DNA of 64,000 nt from Xanthostigma xanthostigma. Its lineage: Eukaryota; Arthropoda; Insecta; Raphidioptera; Raphidiidae. The position numbers and the translations under genes were made by a program. Of this stretch, positions 1 through 11,188 are shown piece after piece. The notes beneath the pieces were generated by a model. The model saw only the letters and a list, made by a program, of their open reading frames with translations, was not told the DNA's origin and made no database searches. Positions within the stretch are counted from its first letter, which is position 1. Every line of letters starts with the position of its first letter. The stretch covers positions 434,001-498,000 of the forward strand of contig OY754467.1 in assembly GCA_963575645.1 (NCBI GenBank), given 5' to 3'.

Positions 1-1110
1 AAATAATAAAATAACTAGTGTACCCGTGCAAAATCTTTTGCATGTATTTTCATATTGTTTTCAAAAATCGATATTTTGATACAGACCTACGACAATAATT
101 TTATTGCTCTTGCATAAGTTTCCATTTACAGTTATTTTCCTTTTCATTTAGCTTGATCCATCAAGTTGTCTCTATATTTAATCGGTTATAAATTCAAAGA
201 AACTTTATGAGATCTGTTCATCGTTGTCATGGTTACCCCGCAAGAGCTGTCACAATTCATTTTTAGAAAATCTAACCTCATTTGATACATTTACGATTTT
301 CACTATTTTTTCTGATCTGAGACCAAATTTTAGACTTGGTACAGTCCATGTAATATTTAAAAACTCTATTTTGGCATTAAATTAACATGAACTTACACGT
401 TCTTAAATTGTTTGGAAAATAAAATAAAATTTATTTGTCTATTAATATTTGGAATATTTGCGCTAAAAAACTAACTAATTTAAATATACACTTCAATTGT
501 CAAAGTCGACTTGTCAAACTGTTTGTAAAATCTCCGACATACGTACATATTCGCATTTCTCTCACACTCATGTCTCGTGAACATCGAAGGATTTTCTCTC
601 TTTACGTTCCTCTTCACCCCGCTACCCCCTCGTCTTTTTTACTATTATCGGTTGAAAGAAGCCCTTTTAAAGAAATTTCACCAAAAAAAAATTAGTGATA
701 ACAGATCTGTGGACTAAAGGCTTTAGTTTAAAAAAAAAATGTGTCAATCGGTTGAGTAGGGATTGCTGGCGGATTGGCTAGAGAAATAGGGCTTGTGTTT
801 TAAATATATACCTAGATACGCTTATTATGATATGTGTAAATCAGCTCGAAAGCACGAAGTCATAACCATAGGAGAACCAGCTCGAGCATAGCGGTGGACC
901 GATATCTGTCGCATGAACCAATATGGCGTCAGCTACTGGGTAACGCACACACGTTCATGGCTTACACGTGTGTAGTGTCTGTGAAATTAAACAACTTTGG
1001 TTACTAGGGCGAAAACACGTGGAAAGTTTTCCCAGGTAGTGATAACAGCGTCATCTCGCGTGCGCCAGAAAACGGTCCATCTCGAAACACAACAAGCATA
1101 GGGGAAGTTA
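1..1110. repeat. Unassigned sequence with a Helitron-like terminus near the left edge
   Basis: CTAG at 15-18 is followed by an inverted pair TGCAAAA/TTTTGCA at 27-42. On the minus strand this is the hairpin-then-CTAG arrangement of a Helitron 3' end. No partner end was found. The rest, including the 86-residue open frame at 435-695, shows nothing recognisable. Confidence 0.35.
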
Positions 1111-1896
1111 TAGGCCCCACTCACGATCACACTTCATGCAACAGTTCAGTGTTCAAACTTATAGTTCAGTGAAGCATGATAGTGTGTGGGACAAATAAAC
1201 ACTGAAACCAACACTGAAGTCAAGCATGAACTCATCAAATGCATCTTGATTTTTGAACGACTTCAGTGTTCAGTGTTCAAGTAAACTGTTGTGTGTGTGG
1301 GTGTTTTTCAGTTCAGTTTTTGGAGTTCTGTGTTTTGTACAACCAGAAGCCAAAAATCTCAATGTTGCTGCCTTTCTTGTGCAGAAATAGATTTTCACAT
1401 ATTTGTGTCCTGGTTCTTAATAAATAGGGTAACTAATTCCAGTAAATAATTGTAAGTTAATTAATTCATTCGTAAATAATTATTGCAATCAAGCGGCTCA
1501 AGATGTAATTCATTAATCAAATAAACATGACTTCTTGAATCACGCATTTCTAACCAATTTTTCACCCATATTCTTTTTTTTTTCTTATTTCTCTGTTTTA
1601 AATACAATCCCATAGCTCTGAACAGCCAATCCTCACCATTTAAATTACTCATTTAGTTCTTATTAATGAACTATACTCTATAGTATAATATTATAGTGTG
1701 TATATAATATAATATATCTTATGTATCTATACTCGACGAGTGTATGCCAACAACTGAACCAAACTGAACACAAAAAATTTAAAAAACTGAGCAGTTTGCA
1801 TGAACTGTGTGTGGTGCCAGTCAGTCTTTCGATTAATCTGTCCAACTTCACTGAACACTGAACTGTGGCATGAAGTTTGATCGTGAGTGGGGCCTA
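1111..1896. mobile_element. PIF/Harbinger-like non-autonomous element
   Basis: Terminal inverted repeats begin TAGGCCCCACTCACGATC and match the complement of the right end over about 45 bases. Both sides are flanked by TTA, the 3-bp target typical of PIF/Harbinger. The interior has repeated TTCAGTGTTCA-type motifs and no transposase frame. Confidence 0.7.
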
Positions 1897-2216
1897 TTAG
1901 GTCTTCTGGTTAAAGACTTCGTGGATGAAAGACTTTAATCGAGTTGTTATAAATTTGGATCAAAATATAGTCGATGCATTTCTGCTTTGCAACCTGCAAC
2001 GATAAATATAAAATGTCCTTCCTTGATTTGTCTGATTTGGATTACAAGGTCGAACCGAGCCAATTGACATCATTTAAAAGATGCGCATACAAACAAGGTA
2101 ATAACGGTTACACTGTATAGGTCAGAAGGGGATGCGCTTCTGTACTGACACGGTCATTCGACACATTTTCATTCGATTTACCAAAAGAGATGCGAAGTTT
2201 CGCTTGGACTTATTAG

Positions 2217-2691
2217 GGTAATTATACACTTTCGCGGTCACCTGGTTTTTTGGCTCTAGAAAATCGAAAAATCATCCGATTTCGATAATTTTTTTTTTAA
2301 ATCTTCGTTTTTATGGCGGATTTATGGAAAAAAATACGAAAATTGAAAAAATCAATAGTTCTCACAGTTTCATGACTTTATATGCAAAAAAAATTGACTT
2401 TCTACATATAATTCTTTATAACTGTTTCTGACGTCAATTCCGGGGTGAACGATAAAGGGGTATGCGAATTGTCTCGCAGTGAAACGGGAAGGGGCAAATG
2501 TGGAGTTTTTAAAAAAACAATTCCGAGGTGAACGATAAACGGGTATGCGAATTGTAATTCCGGGGTAAACTAATTTTTTTCATAAATCCGCCGTAAAATG
2601 GAACTTTTTGAGACCGAGATCATTGAAGTCCATCTATTTTTCGATTTTCTAGAGCCAAAAAACCAGGTGGCCGTGAAAGTGTATAATTACC
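2217..2691. mobile_element. Family G copy 1, inverted-repeat element with 8-bp target duplication
   Basis: The ends are GGTAATTATACAC and its complement, within inverted repeats of about 57 bases. The element is flanked by the direct repeat CTTATTAG on both sides. The interior has three units of a minisatellite starting AATTCCGGGGTGAACG. The superfamily is uncertain: the 8-bp duplication fits hAT, P or Merlin, but the end bases are not hAT-like. Confidence 0.8.
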
Positions 2692-2699
2692 CTTATTAG

Positions 2700-3361
2700 A
2701 TTTAGCGGAAGGGTGCTTGACTTTTCTAACACCAAACGCTTTCTGATTATACATTTACTATTAACCACACTTTCAGAAAAACACCCGCTGAATCGATTCT
2801 GCATTTTTTAGTTTACCAGATATGAGCGTTTGAGATTTTTTTAGAATACATATTTGACGCCCTCCCCCGTTCTTGCGTGTAGTAAGTAGTAATTAAATTT
2901 GTGCTGGCAGCTCAAATGTCAAAACTTGTCGATGAATTTTTAGAAAGCTGCTTGCGAAAAAAACATTTGAATATCTCGCCTAGAAATATATTCGTTATTG
3001 TTTATTAATATTAAACATACAAGACGCGCATTGATTTGTTAATTTTGACAAAGAGCTCTTGAATGCCTAATCAAAAGTTAATCCCGTCACAGACGCACGC
3101 ACTTGTTTTTAAACTCGATCGTGTTTTTTTTATGCGGAAATAGTATGTCAGGACGTTTTTTTTTTACTCTGCAAATTTTTGGCCCGCGGTCAAATTTTCA
3201 TCAGCTATGTGGCCCGGCGATCAAAAGGTTTGCCCGCCCCTGCGCTATACCAATTCCATTGTAAATCGCCGTTTCTAACCCACTATTAGGAGGAACCTTT
3301 ATTCAAATATGAACGGTCAAACATTTTGAAAGTGAAGTGAAAGCAGCTACTTTATAGGATA
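2700..3361. repeat. Decayed hAT 3' end in otherwise unassigned sequence
   Basis: At about 3180-3242 the sequence holds GGCCCGCGG, GTGGCCCGGCG and the terminal GGTTTGCCCGCCCCTG typical of hAT right ends. No left end was found. The remainder has no gene and no other recognised repeat. Confidence 0.35.
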
Positions 3362-3956
3362 CTAGCGGTCCCGCCCGGTTTCACCCGGGTGCAAAAGAAC
3401 GAAGGGACATGAGTACGCACATTCATCTTAGTTTACCGAGATGAATGTTGTGTCCAAACTTCATAATGATCGGAGTTACCGTTCAAAAGTTTTTGTCGAT
3501 AAAAAGCAGTAAGTATTTATACTTTGTTAAACTAATATTTTTTTTTTAATTAATTTAATAAAATTCAAATAAATTTAAATGTAAGCCTTAGAAGAAAGCA
3601 ATATAGAAAAAAAAATAAAAATATTTTCGCCCAACGTGGGGCTTGAACCCACGACCCTGATATTGACAGTCGCATGCTCTACCGATTGAGCCATACGACG
3701 TTGTGTACTCACAACGCTAATATGAGTATATTTAGTTAGTGCATTTCACCTGAATATAGAAGCTTATTTTTGAGATACATTTTGCAACATTTTTCATTAA
3801 TGCTCCGCTCCTAATGGTCGTATATTATATAGCCTATAGCCTTCCTCGATAAATAGGCTATCCAACAAAAAAAAATTTCAATTTGAACCAGCAGCTCCTG
3901 AGATTAGCGCGTTCAAACAAACAAACAAACAAACTCTTCAGCTTAATATATTAGTA
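3362..3956 (-). mobile_element. Family B copy 1 (Helitron-like, long form)
   Basis: It starts with CTAG and a CCCGG...CCGGG hairpin on the + strand, so the element reads on the minus strand. The other end has CAAACAAACAAAC and a TATATTAGTA remnant. The terminal TC of the element's 5' end is lost. It contains a tRNA-like segment at 3629-3699. Confidence 0.7.
3629..3699 (-). pseudogene. tRNA-Lys-like relic inside family B
   Basis: On the minus strand there is an A-box-like TGGCTCAATCGG and a B-box GGTTCAAGCC, and the 3' acceptor strand ends GTTGGGC. Loop and acceptor sequences resemble animal tRNA-Lys(CTT). The anticodon arm reads ACTGTCAATA instead of ACTCTTAAT, and the 5' acceptor strand does not pair well. 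It is a transposon component, not a working tRNA gene. Confidence 0.6.
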
Positions 3957-4538
3957 ATGATATCATACAAATCTCGTGCGTAATGGTAATACGGTAATAC
4001 TCGCTGGCGTTCGTTTGAGACTCATTAGATATACAATTTACTGTGCTTTTGCGTCTGTGACGGGCTTTAGATTGACAATTACGACATTCTTCAGACCGGA
4101 ACAGGAAATATGGGTGCGTTAAATAGGCAATTAGCGTTTGTTGTAAATACAAAATGGCTTCTGGTCGGAACAGTTATTCTTAAAAATAAATACTGTGACC
4201 ATTCATTCAGATACGAGTATATCAGTGTTATTATAATGTTTAGACTGTAAATGAAATTAATTTTATATTTCTTCCGTGATTAATAGCGCAAAAATCAGCA
4301 GGGGGCTGGGGGTGGTGAAGCGGTTCTCTATTTGCTGATCGTCTGACTTAATTTGTTCGATTTGATATAAAGCCGAGCCCATTTTCATGGACCACGGAAC
4401 AACTGGGTCAATTCTCTAACCGTAATGGTGTAATTACAGGAAGCTGGACAAAGCATTGCATAATTACTTCATTTACTATAGATAATAATAAATTGCACAT
4501 TTAAATTTTGTAAATGCATTGAATTTTTAAATTAAGTA
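3957..4538. other. No recognised feature
   Basis: AT-rich sequence between a Helitron-like and a family A element. I see no repeat shared with the rest of the window and no credible gene. Confidence 0.4.
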
Positions 4539-5526
4539 TTTTTTGACGTGATAACGTCTTATAAATTGATGAATCACCAATCTTATAAATTGATAAAACA
4601 CCGGCTGCATGCACGAAAAAGTGTAACGTTCCTAACGTAACGTTCCTAACATTCGTAACGCGTAACGTTCCGCCTGACCCTGTGCGTGCTTTTCTCGAAA
4701 ACGGCCCTAACGATTTGGATGAAATTTACTGAAAAGGGATTTTGGGGGGCAAAAAATCGTTTTAGCTAGGTCTCATCTCTCGAAAAAATCGTATTCATAC
4801 AAATTTTATCATTATAAAAATCAATTTTTTGACGTATGAAAATACTTAAATATTGTAAGTAGGTTTTGGAATTTTATATAAACAGTGAAACAATTGTTTT
4901 CAAAATATTATGACAATTAATCTTTGAGACTTAAAATAAATACGAAAGAAAGAAAGCTAAAAAAAACAATTATTATTATAGGTGGTGAGTATTTTAATAC
5001 ATAAAATTTACCTAAATTTGAAGCGAAAGATGCAATATCATAGATTCGAATTATTATAATTATTATATGTAGAATTTAGGTTATGTATTCAGAGCCGGAT
5101 TAAGAAGCGAAGGGGCCCGTAGGCGGGACCCTGGGGGGCCTATCGCTGTACCTTCACATTTTCTCAAATTAGCATAACATAAATGAGAAAATTACAAAAT
5201 GAAAATATTCTATCACCTTCAGGAGATCTTAAAAGAAATTATGACGAAGAATTTTGAACAAAAAATTAACAATTTTCTAGCTTTCATGTTTGTGATATGA
5301 ATTTTTTTTCTAAACAAAAAAAAAAAATTCATTTTCATTTTTTTTAAATTCATTTTTATTTTTTTCTCAATTTTTTAACTTTGGTGGGGCCCTAAGATTT
5401 GGGGGGCCTATAGGCGCCGCCTATAACGCCTACATAGTAAATCCGGCTCTGTATGTATTACGGAATACGTTATCACGTAAAACTATCGTCCGTAAACCGA
5501 CTTTACAGACAATCAATTTTTTTATT
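4539..5526 (+). mobile_element. Family A copy 1, interrupted by a hAT element
   Basis: The left end is GACGTGATAACGTC after a T-run. The right end has TACGTTATCACGTA, then the hairpin GTAAACCGACTTTAC and a T-tract. The two 14-mers are inverted relative to each other, giving a subterminal inverted repeat. The interior is shared with copies at 20853, 55095, 57562 and 58966. A separate element at 5090-5451 splits it. Confidence 0.75.
5090..5451. mobile_element. hAT non-autonomous element nested in family A
   Basis: Inverted ends CAGAGCCGGATT are flanked by an 8-bp duplication TATGTATT at 5082-5089 and 5452-5459. Removing the element and one duplication restores the uninterrupted sequence of other family A copies. 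Subterminal GGGGCCC runs are typical of this hAT type. Confidence 0.9.
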
Positions 5527-7043
5527 AATTCGGGCGACCGAAATCTCAACGGAATGTCTTTTTTATCTCTTTAATTAAAGCTAGTTCCATTGACGTTCTC
5601 GAGCCTGAATAAAAAAAAGCAAGAAATGCAAAATCCGGAATGATTCAGCTGTTTTTTCTTTCATTCTTTTGTTTCACGCAACGAACTTTGATACGTACAC
5701 ACAATTTTCTATTTGAGCAGATCGTTAAACCTTATATAATCGTAGAATAGAACAATGATTATGTAGGAGCAACGTGCTAATGTTACAGTGAAACCTTCAT
5801 AATACCACAAACTTCCCTCACTGTGGTCCGACAAGTTAAGAACAAAGCCATATGCGACGAATGTTCGAACATCATGCAAAAACGGCTGCATCGACTGCTG
5901 CAAAGTATAGGTAGGTATTTGAACACTGATGCAACTTATTATATACAGTATGTAAACACATAAAGTGCACATAGGGAAAAAATGACTGGATCAGAGTGAG
6001 CCTTGAAATCTTGTTTTTCAATTTGACAGATAATATTCTTTTGCAAAATGAATGTGTATACTACCGAAGAAAATATTCAAATGATTACAACATAATCGGA
6101 CTTTTTTTATTAATGGGACATTAAATTCCCAAAAATACTTAAATATGGTGCGAGATTAAATATCTCCGCCTATTCGTGTTGAACCTGAAGACATTGGGTC
6201 ACTGATTTACCAACGCGCATACGTCATACCAGTCAGACAATTTTTAAATGAAATGTTTCCAAAAATTAAAATAATGATTTATAAGAGCTTTTTATTATTA
6301 AAAAAGCCAAGTAAAATAAAAATAAATCAAAATAAAATAGAAATCCTCAAGATTGCCACGATAATTCAATAGAAATAACAATTAATGCAGTCGTGGCTAA
6401 CTCTGATCCAAGTATTTATTCCCAATGCTAATGATACTCGTGTCACAGCTCGTAACATAATAACTGAATTTACGTACGAAATAATATTTCTTTGTTTTTT
6501 ATACTCCTGAACAAACAGGACAAATGACACCGCTCTAACATTCTGCCTGTTTCATAAAAATCGTGACTAATTATTACGTACTTACTCTATTATAAATTTA
6601 AAACTTAAATTATTCTTTACGATGTAATGTGAGCGGCATTGATTCTGCACACGGGACGGGCATGCGTCACAGCGGTTTCATTGCTTTGCCGCTCCATTGA
6701 GCAGACCGTTCCGTTCGGCGAGGTTCCACTGTACAATGACCTCTGATGGCTGTCCGCGCGTTCCACTGTTTTGCTGCCGAGCTGCTGTAATTGAAGGGGA
6801 AATTTGAATAGAAGAGGATAGTTTTAATCCTCCTCGTCGCCACATCAGAGCAAAGCGGAGTAGAGGAGGAGGCTCAAAGAGGGTTTTGAACACACGGCGC
6901 GGCACTGAGAGGCAATTGTTTGACGGCCGCATTGAAACAAAAATAAACGGAAGGTTTCTTAAATAGCTGAAGAACCAAAGTGACTCTTTTTTAACGAGTG
7001 GACGTTCTTACATAGAGTTTAAAATATTTAGCATATAGGTATA
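5527..7043. other. Unassigned stretch with a CpG-rich island
   Basis: There are no shared repeats. From about 6635 to 6950 the GC and CpG content rises sharply with no copy elsewhere. This could be a regulatory element or part of an upstream transcript, but nothing in the sequence decides between these. The open frames here lack supporting features. Confidence 0.3.
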
Positions 7044-7535
7044 CAGGGTGTCCCACGACATGACTGCCATAGCCAAAAATGTCTAATGAACATATACCCG
7101 GAACGCTATCCTAACTGAGCTAGAAGCATTTGAAATTTTAAATAAGTAAGCCCACTAATGCAGGTATTAAATTCGGCTGTTGGTTTTGTTATTATTAAAA
7201 ATACCAGGTGGCTGTGAATCACCATTAGTATTTATTCGTGCTGATCCTGAGACTCTTCGCAGAGCTACCACTTCAATTCTAAGAAGAGCTAGACTATGTA
7301 TACAGCAACTGGGTGGACATTTTGAGCAACTAAATTCAATAAAGCGATTTCTTTTTAAATGGTTTTTAAATTACTTAATTGGGAATTCCTACTGCTATAA
7401 ACTTTTCTAAAGTTTCAAATGCTTCTAGCTCAGTTAGGATAGCATTCTGGGTATATGTTCATTAGACATTGTTTACTTGAAATCACCCCAGCAACACAGT
7501 CCCAGGCTATGGCAGTCATGTCGTGGGACACCCTG
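7044..7535. mobile_element. Tc1/mariner-like inverted-repeat element
   Basis: Inverted ends begin CAGGGTGTCCCACGACATGA and both sides are flanked by TA (TATA). A second inverted pair, GCTATCCTAACTGAGCTAG and its complement, lies inside. There is no transposase frame. Confidence 0.75.
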
Positions 7536-8164
7536 TATATAGCGAATGAATATAGACTGGATAACGAACATATTATGTTTAGTGCGGGATATAGTCCTTC
7601 CCTACTAGTAAATTGGAAAAAAATGCGTGAGACCTCACCGTAAATATAGTAAGTATACTTATTGTAGTTTATAGACGGTCGAAAACACAGGTCTTAAAAG
7701 AGAGCTCTAAAAAAAGACGTAGGAATATTTGTTCAGTCATATATCTTCTCGAGGAATAAATTCAATGGTCCCGTGCAGGTTTTTCGCAAAATCGGTTCAG
7801 TCGTTTTTAACTTATTTCAAAAAAGATCCCCAGCATTTGTGAACCGATTTTGATTTTTAACGAACAATCAACAATCCTGGTCAGTGAGCGAATTCCCGAC
7901 GCAATTCTTGTCTCAATGGGCAAACCACCCCGAAGAACGATCAATGCACAGTGGTGCTACGCCCTCAACAACTCCAAATGAAACATTCCCCCGCTGCCCA
8001 TCTCCTCTTCCCAACTTCGCCGGCGAACTGCAATAAAACCTTGTTTACCAATTTCTTTTGACTGACTTTTATTGAGTCTCTTCTATATTAAAAAAAAAAA
8101 ACAAACATAATAATAACAAGTTATCAACCTAAACGCTTGAACATCAATCTTTGATCAAATTAAA
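7536..8164. other. No recognised feature
   Basis: Intergenic sequence. It includes the phrase AAATCGGTTCAGTCGTTTTTA, common in decayed insect retroelement tails, and short A-runs. No gene is visible. Confidence 0.3.
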
Positions 8165-8953
8165 GGTAATTATACACTTTCACGGTCACCTGGTTTTTTG
8201 GCTCTAGAAAATCGAAAAATCATCCGATTTCGATGATTTTTTTTTAAAATCTTCGTTTTTATGGCGGATTTATGGAAAAAAATACGAAAATTGAAAAAAT
8301 CAATATTTCTCACAGTTTCATGACTTTAAATGCAAAAAAAAATTGACTTTCTACATATAATTCTTTATAACTGTTTCTGACGTCAATTCCGGGGTGAACG
8401 ATAAACGGGTATGCGAATTGTAATTCCGGGTTGAACGATAAACGGGTATGCGAATTGTAATTCCGGGGTGAACGATAAAGGGGTATGCGAATTGTCTCGC
8501 AGTGAAACGGGAAGGGGCAAATGTGGAGTTTTTAAAAAAACAATTCCGGGGTGAACGATAAAGGGGTATGCGAATTGTAATTCCGGGGTGAACGATAAAG
8601 GGGTATGCGAATTGTCTCGCAGTAAAACGGGAAGGGGCAAATGTGGAGGTTTTAAAAAAACAATTCCGGGGTGGACGATAAAGGGGTTGCGAATTGTAAT
8701 TCCGGGGTGAACGATAAAGGGGTATGCGAATTGTCTCGCAGTGAAACGGGAAGGGGCAAATGTGGAGTTTTTAAAAAAACAATTCCGGGGTGAACGATAA
8801 ACGGGTATGCGAATTGTAATTCCGGGGTGAACTAATTTTTTTCATAAATCCGCCGTAAAATTGAACTTTTTGAGACCGAGATCATTGAAATCCATCTATT
8901 TTTCGATTTTCTAGAGCCAAAAAACCAGATGACCGTGAAAGTGTATAATTACC
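8165..8953. mobile_element. Family G copy 2 with expanded internal minisatellite
   Basis: It has the same ends as copy 1 (GGTAATTATACAC) and is flanked by the direct repeat AAATTAAA (8 bp) on both sides. It is 789 bp against 475 bp for copy 1, and the extra length is tandem repeat. Confidence 0.85.
8384..8834. repeat. Compound minisatellite inside family G
   Basis: About nine units of roughly 37 bases start AATTCCGGGGTGAACGATAA. Pairs or triplets of units are separated by a 47-base spacer starting CTCGCAGTGAAACGGGAAGG. The minus-strand open frame at 8383-8640 is only a translation of these repeats. Confidence 0.85.
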
Positions 8954-9199
8954 AAATTAAATAACCAAAATAGTATTATTCGTTTTTCACTGAATTTAAA
9001 ATTCACATTCGATTTTTTTTACATTTATGAGGAAAGAATTCGTTTCATCTCAATCAATTGCAGCGAAAAAATGGTCAAAGTCAATAGTCGTGCTTCCCTT
9101 TTCGTCAAGTTAATTAATTCGTCGTTAAAAAAGATAACGCGTCGATTGCAATCGAAAGACTTTATATACCTACACCACCGATCCAATAAAAATGTGACA

Positions 9200-10586
9200 T
9201 TGCAACACATTTGTCTGGTCGAACTCTCTCCTGTTTCATGTCACAGAGAGCGCGGTTGCGAATTTTAATCGGCGCATGCGTCACCTCGTTCCTGCTGCAC
9301 AGTCGCCCGAAACACAGAGCAGCTAGGCTGACGAGCTGCCGGTGCTCTTGCAATTCTCTGACTGGAAGACAGTCGTTTGTTTGTATGTCGTGTTTCATTT
9401 TGTATTGCTAGTAAAATGTTTTACGTCCGATTTTCAGTTGTTTTGTGCGTCTTAAAACAACGGCAATGCGTCGACGTTCACTTGTTTGATACAACACTCA
9501 GTTGTCGTGTATAGGAAACAAATGCGGCCGCGTGTAGTCTCGAGATTCGATTGGCCGACCACATCAAAACAAAACATAATCATAGACAAGCGGCCGCAGT
9601 CTGCCGTATTAGCAAGTTGTGTAGAGTTGTGATGGTGATTTGTTTTTATTAATATTGCATTTTTGTCGAAGTGTTCCCACGCGACGTGCATTTGTTCGGG
9701 ATGTAACCGGTTTGTGCGCGTCGAAGCCGCATAGAAAGGTGTTTTCGGGGGGGAAAAATTTGGGACATGGACGGTGCCCCTCGATGGTGCATTGCTGATG
9801 TTTTGTCCACGTGCGGTATTTTGTCTAAATCTCTCTGAAATTGTGATTTTCAAAAGCAGTGTTTGTGTCAAAAAGTGCCAACGAGTTGTTTTCCTAAGTC
9901 GGACACAGTTTCTCGAATGAAATTATTGCGTATATCATCCTTGACCGTGGCAGTACATAAATACCTCACAAGTAATAACATAATAAATTACTTAAGTAGT
10001 TCCTTTATTAATTTATATTAGTTAAATCTAATTAGAGTGATTTACCATATGTTAACATAGAGATTCATTTGTTTCGTCGTTATTTGTTTTTTTGTTTATT
10101 TATTCGTCATCAAGTTGATATTATACACCTATACCTATATATATTTTTATATTAGTATTATTAGTGAGTTCCTAGATTTTATTGATATTAAACGTCCTCT
10201 TTTCTGTGATTTTCGAAAAAAAATTGAATAATTTTTGTAGAGTCGGGTAGTTTTTGTGATAAAAACGATATATCTATTTTTGCAACGTACCAAAATCCAG
10301 TATTAACCGCTTACGCTAGAATAGTCATTTTAAAATTGACGAATTATTTATTTGGTCATTAACTTGAAGCACGTAATTTTATAAAAAATTAAAAATAATT
10401 CAGTTACGAAACAACCATATTACTTAAAGTACAATTTAATCTTTAAAACGGAGAGATTTTACATAACACAAAAAAATTGAAAGTGCATTGTTTTGTTTAT
10501 GTTAAAACAAAATTAATAATAACAAGTGACTATCGATGCTTGAAGCAAGACTGATCGGACAATTGTTTTGACTTCGCGGACCGACA
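9200..10586 (+). promoter_or_regulatory. Likely promoter and 5' UTR of the gene
   Basis: The stretch just upstream of exon 1 has no copy elsewhere in the window. From about 9230 to 9860 it is rich in CpG, unlike the AT-rich repeats around it. Candidate initiator motifs TCAGTT occur at 9434-9439 and 9498-9503, but I see no matching downstream element and no clear TATA box at the right spacing. The part from 9960 to 10580 is AT-rich and would be 5' UTR or a 5' UTR intron. Overlapping open frames on both strands at 9025-9871 look like by-products of the CpG-rich sequence. The start site is not determined. Confidence 0.4.
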
Positions 10587-10963
10587 ATGCTGTCCTACAT
10601 GTTGCCAGTGGAAGACAAACCTCCTCCAGTCCCGAACAAAGGACGACTCCAACTCGACCTTGAGGAGTTGGGGGAGTCGAGCCCGGACTCGCCGGATCAT
10701 CTTCACCAGCAGCATCAACACCATCAGCAACAGTTGACGAACGGCGGGCCGGCAAAGAAGGGCGCCCGGTGCGGAGGCGCCGCCAGACAGGTGCCCGCCG
10801 CCGATAACAGCATCAGCAAAGAGAGCAGCGTCAGCAGTTTCGTCAGCGACATAACGACGGCGACGGCGACGAGTCAGAGCTCGATGACGCCGACGAGCAC
10901 CGTCAGCGACAAACCGAAAACGAAATTATTGACGAACGGGACGAAACACACCACGCTCAAAAG
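10587..10963 (+). CDS. First coding exon of an unrecognised host gene
   Basis: This exon encodes residues 1-125 plus two bases of codon 126. The ATG has A at -3, and an in-frame TGA lies 18 bases upstream at 10569-10571, which supports this start. The exon stands out from its surroundings in GC content and codon-like composition. Visible segments are a Pro stretch at residues 12-16 (PPPVPNK, a possible class II SH3 ligand), an acidic Leu-rich stretch at 21-39, a His/Gln run at 40-49, and a Ser/Thr-rich low-complexity tail at about 75-125. I see no signal peptide or membrane segment, so a cytosolic or nuclear scaffold-like protein is likely. The exon ends AAAAG|GTTGGC. This donor is not strong, but its phase matches the exon at 43072. 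Without splicing the frame would run only 30 more codons. The family is not recognised. Confidence 0.8.
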
Positions 10964-11188
10964 GTTGGCTTTTTCACACAATTTTTATTTACCACCGTCG
11001 ACCCGAATCGAAAGGCGAGAACGAATGTTTATAGACGCTCGGCAATTGAGGTCATAAACGTCTACTAGATTTTAAATATTCGTTACGAATTGACGGATTG
11101 ATTTCGATGCTTATGCATTGGGAAGGTACCTAAACACATATGATTCTATCAGCACAATTGGTATATACTATACCTACCTGTTTCTTAA

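Noticed and set aside
8383-8640. 85-codon frame with a repeated peptide
   Set aside because: The repetition comes from the minisatellite inside family G, not from a protein repeat.
8384-8834. CRISPR-like alternation of repeat and spacer
   Set aside because: The spacers are copies of each other and the array lies inside a transposon with target duplications, in a eukaryotic context.
9452-9871. 139-codon minus-strand frame upstream of the gene
   Set aside because: It lies in the CpG-rich 5' region, where long chance frames are expected on both strands. No domain and no splice sites in phase were seen.
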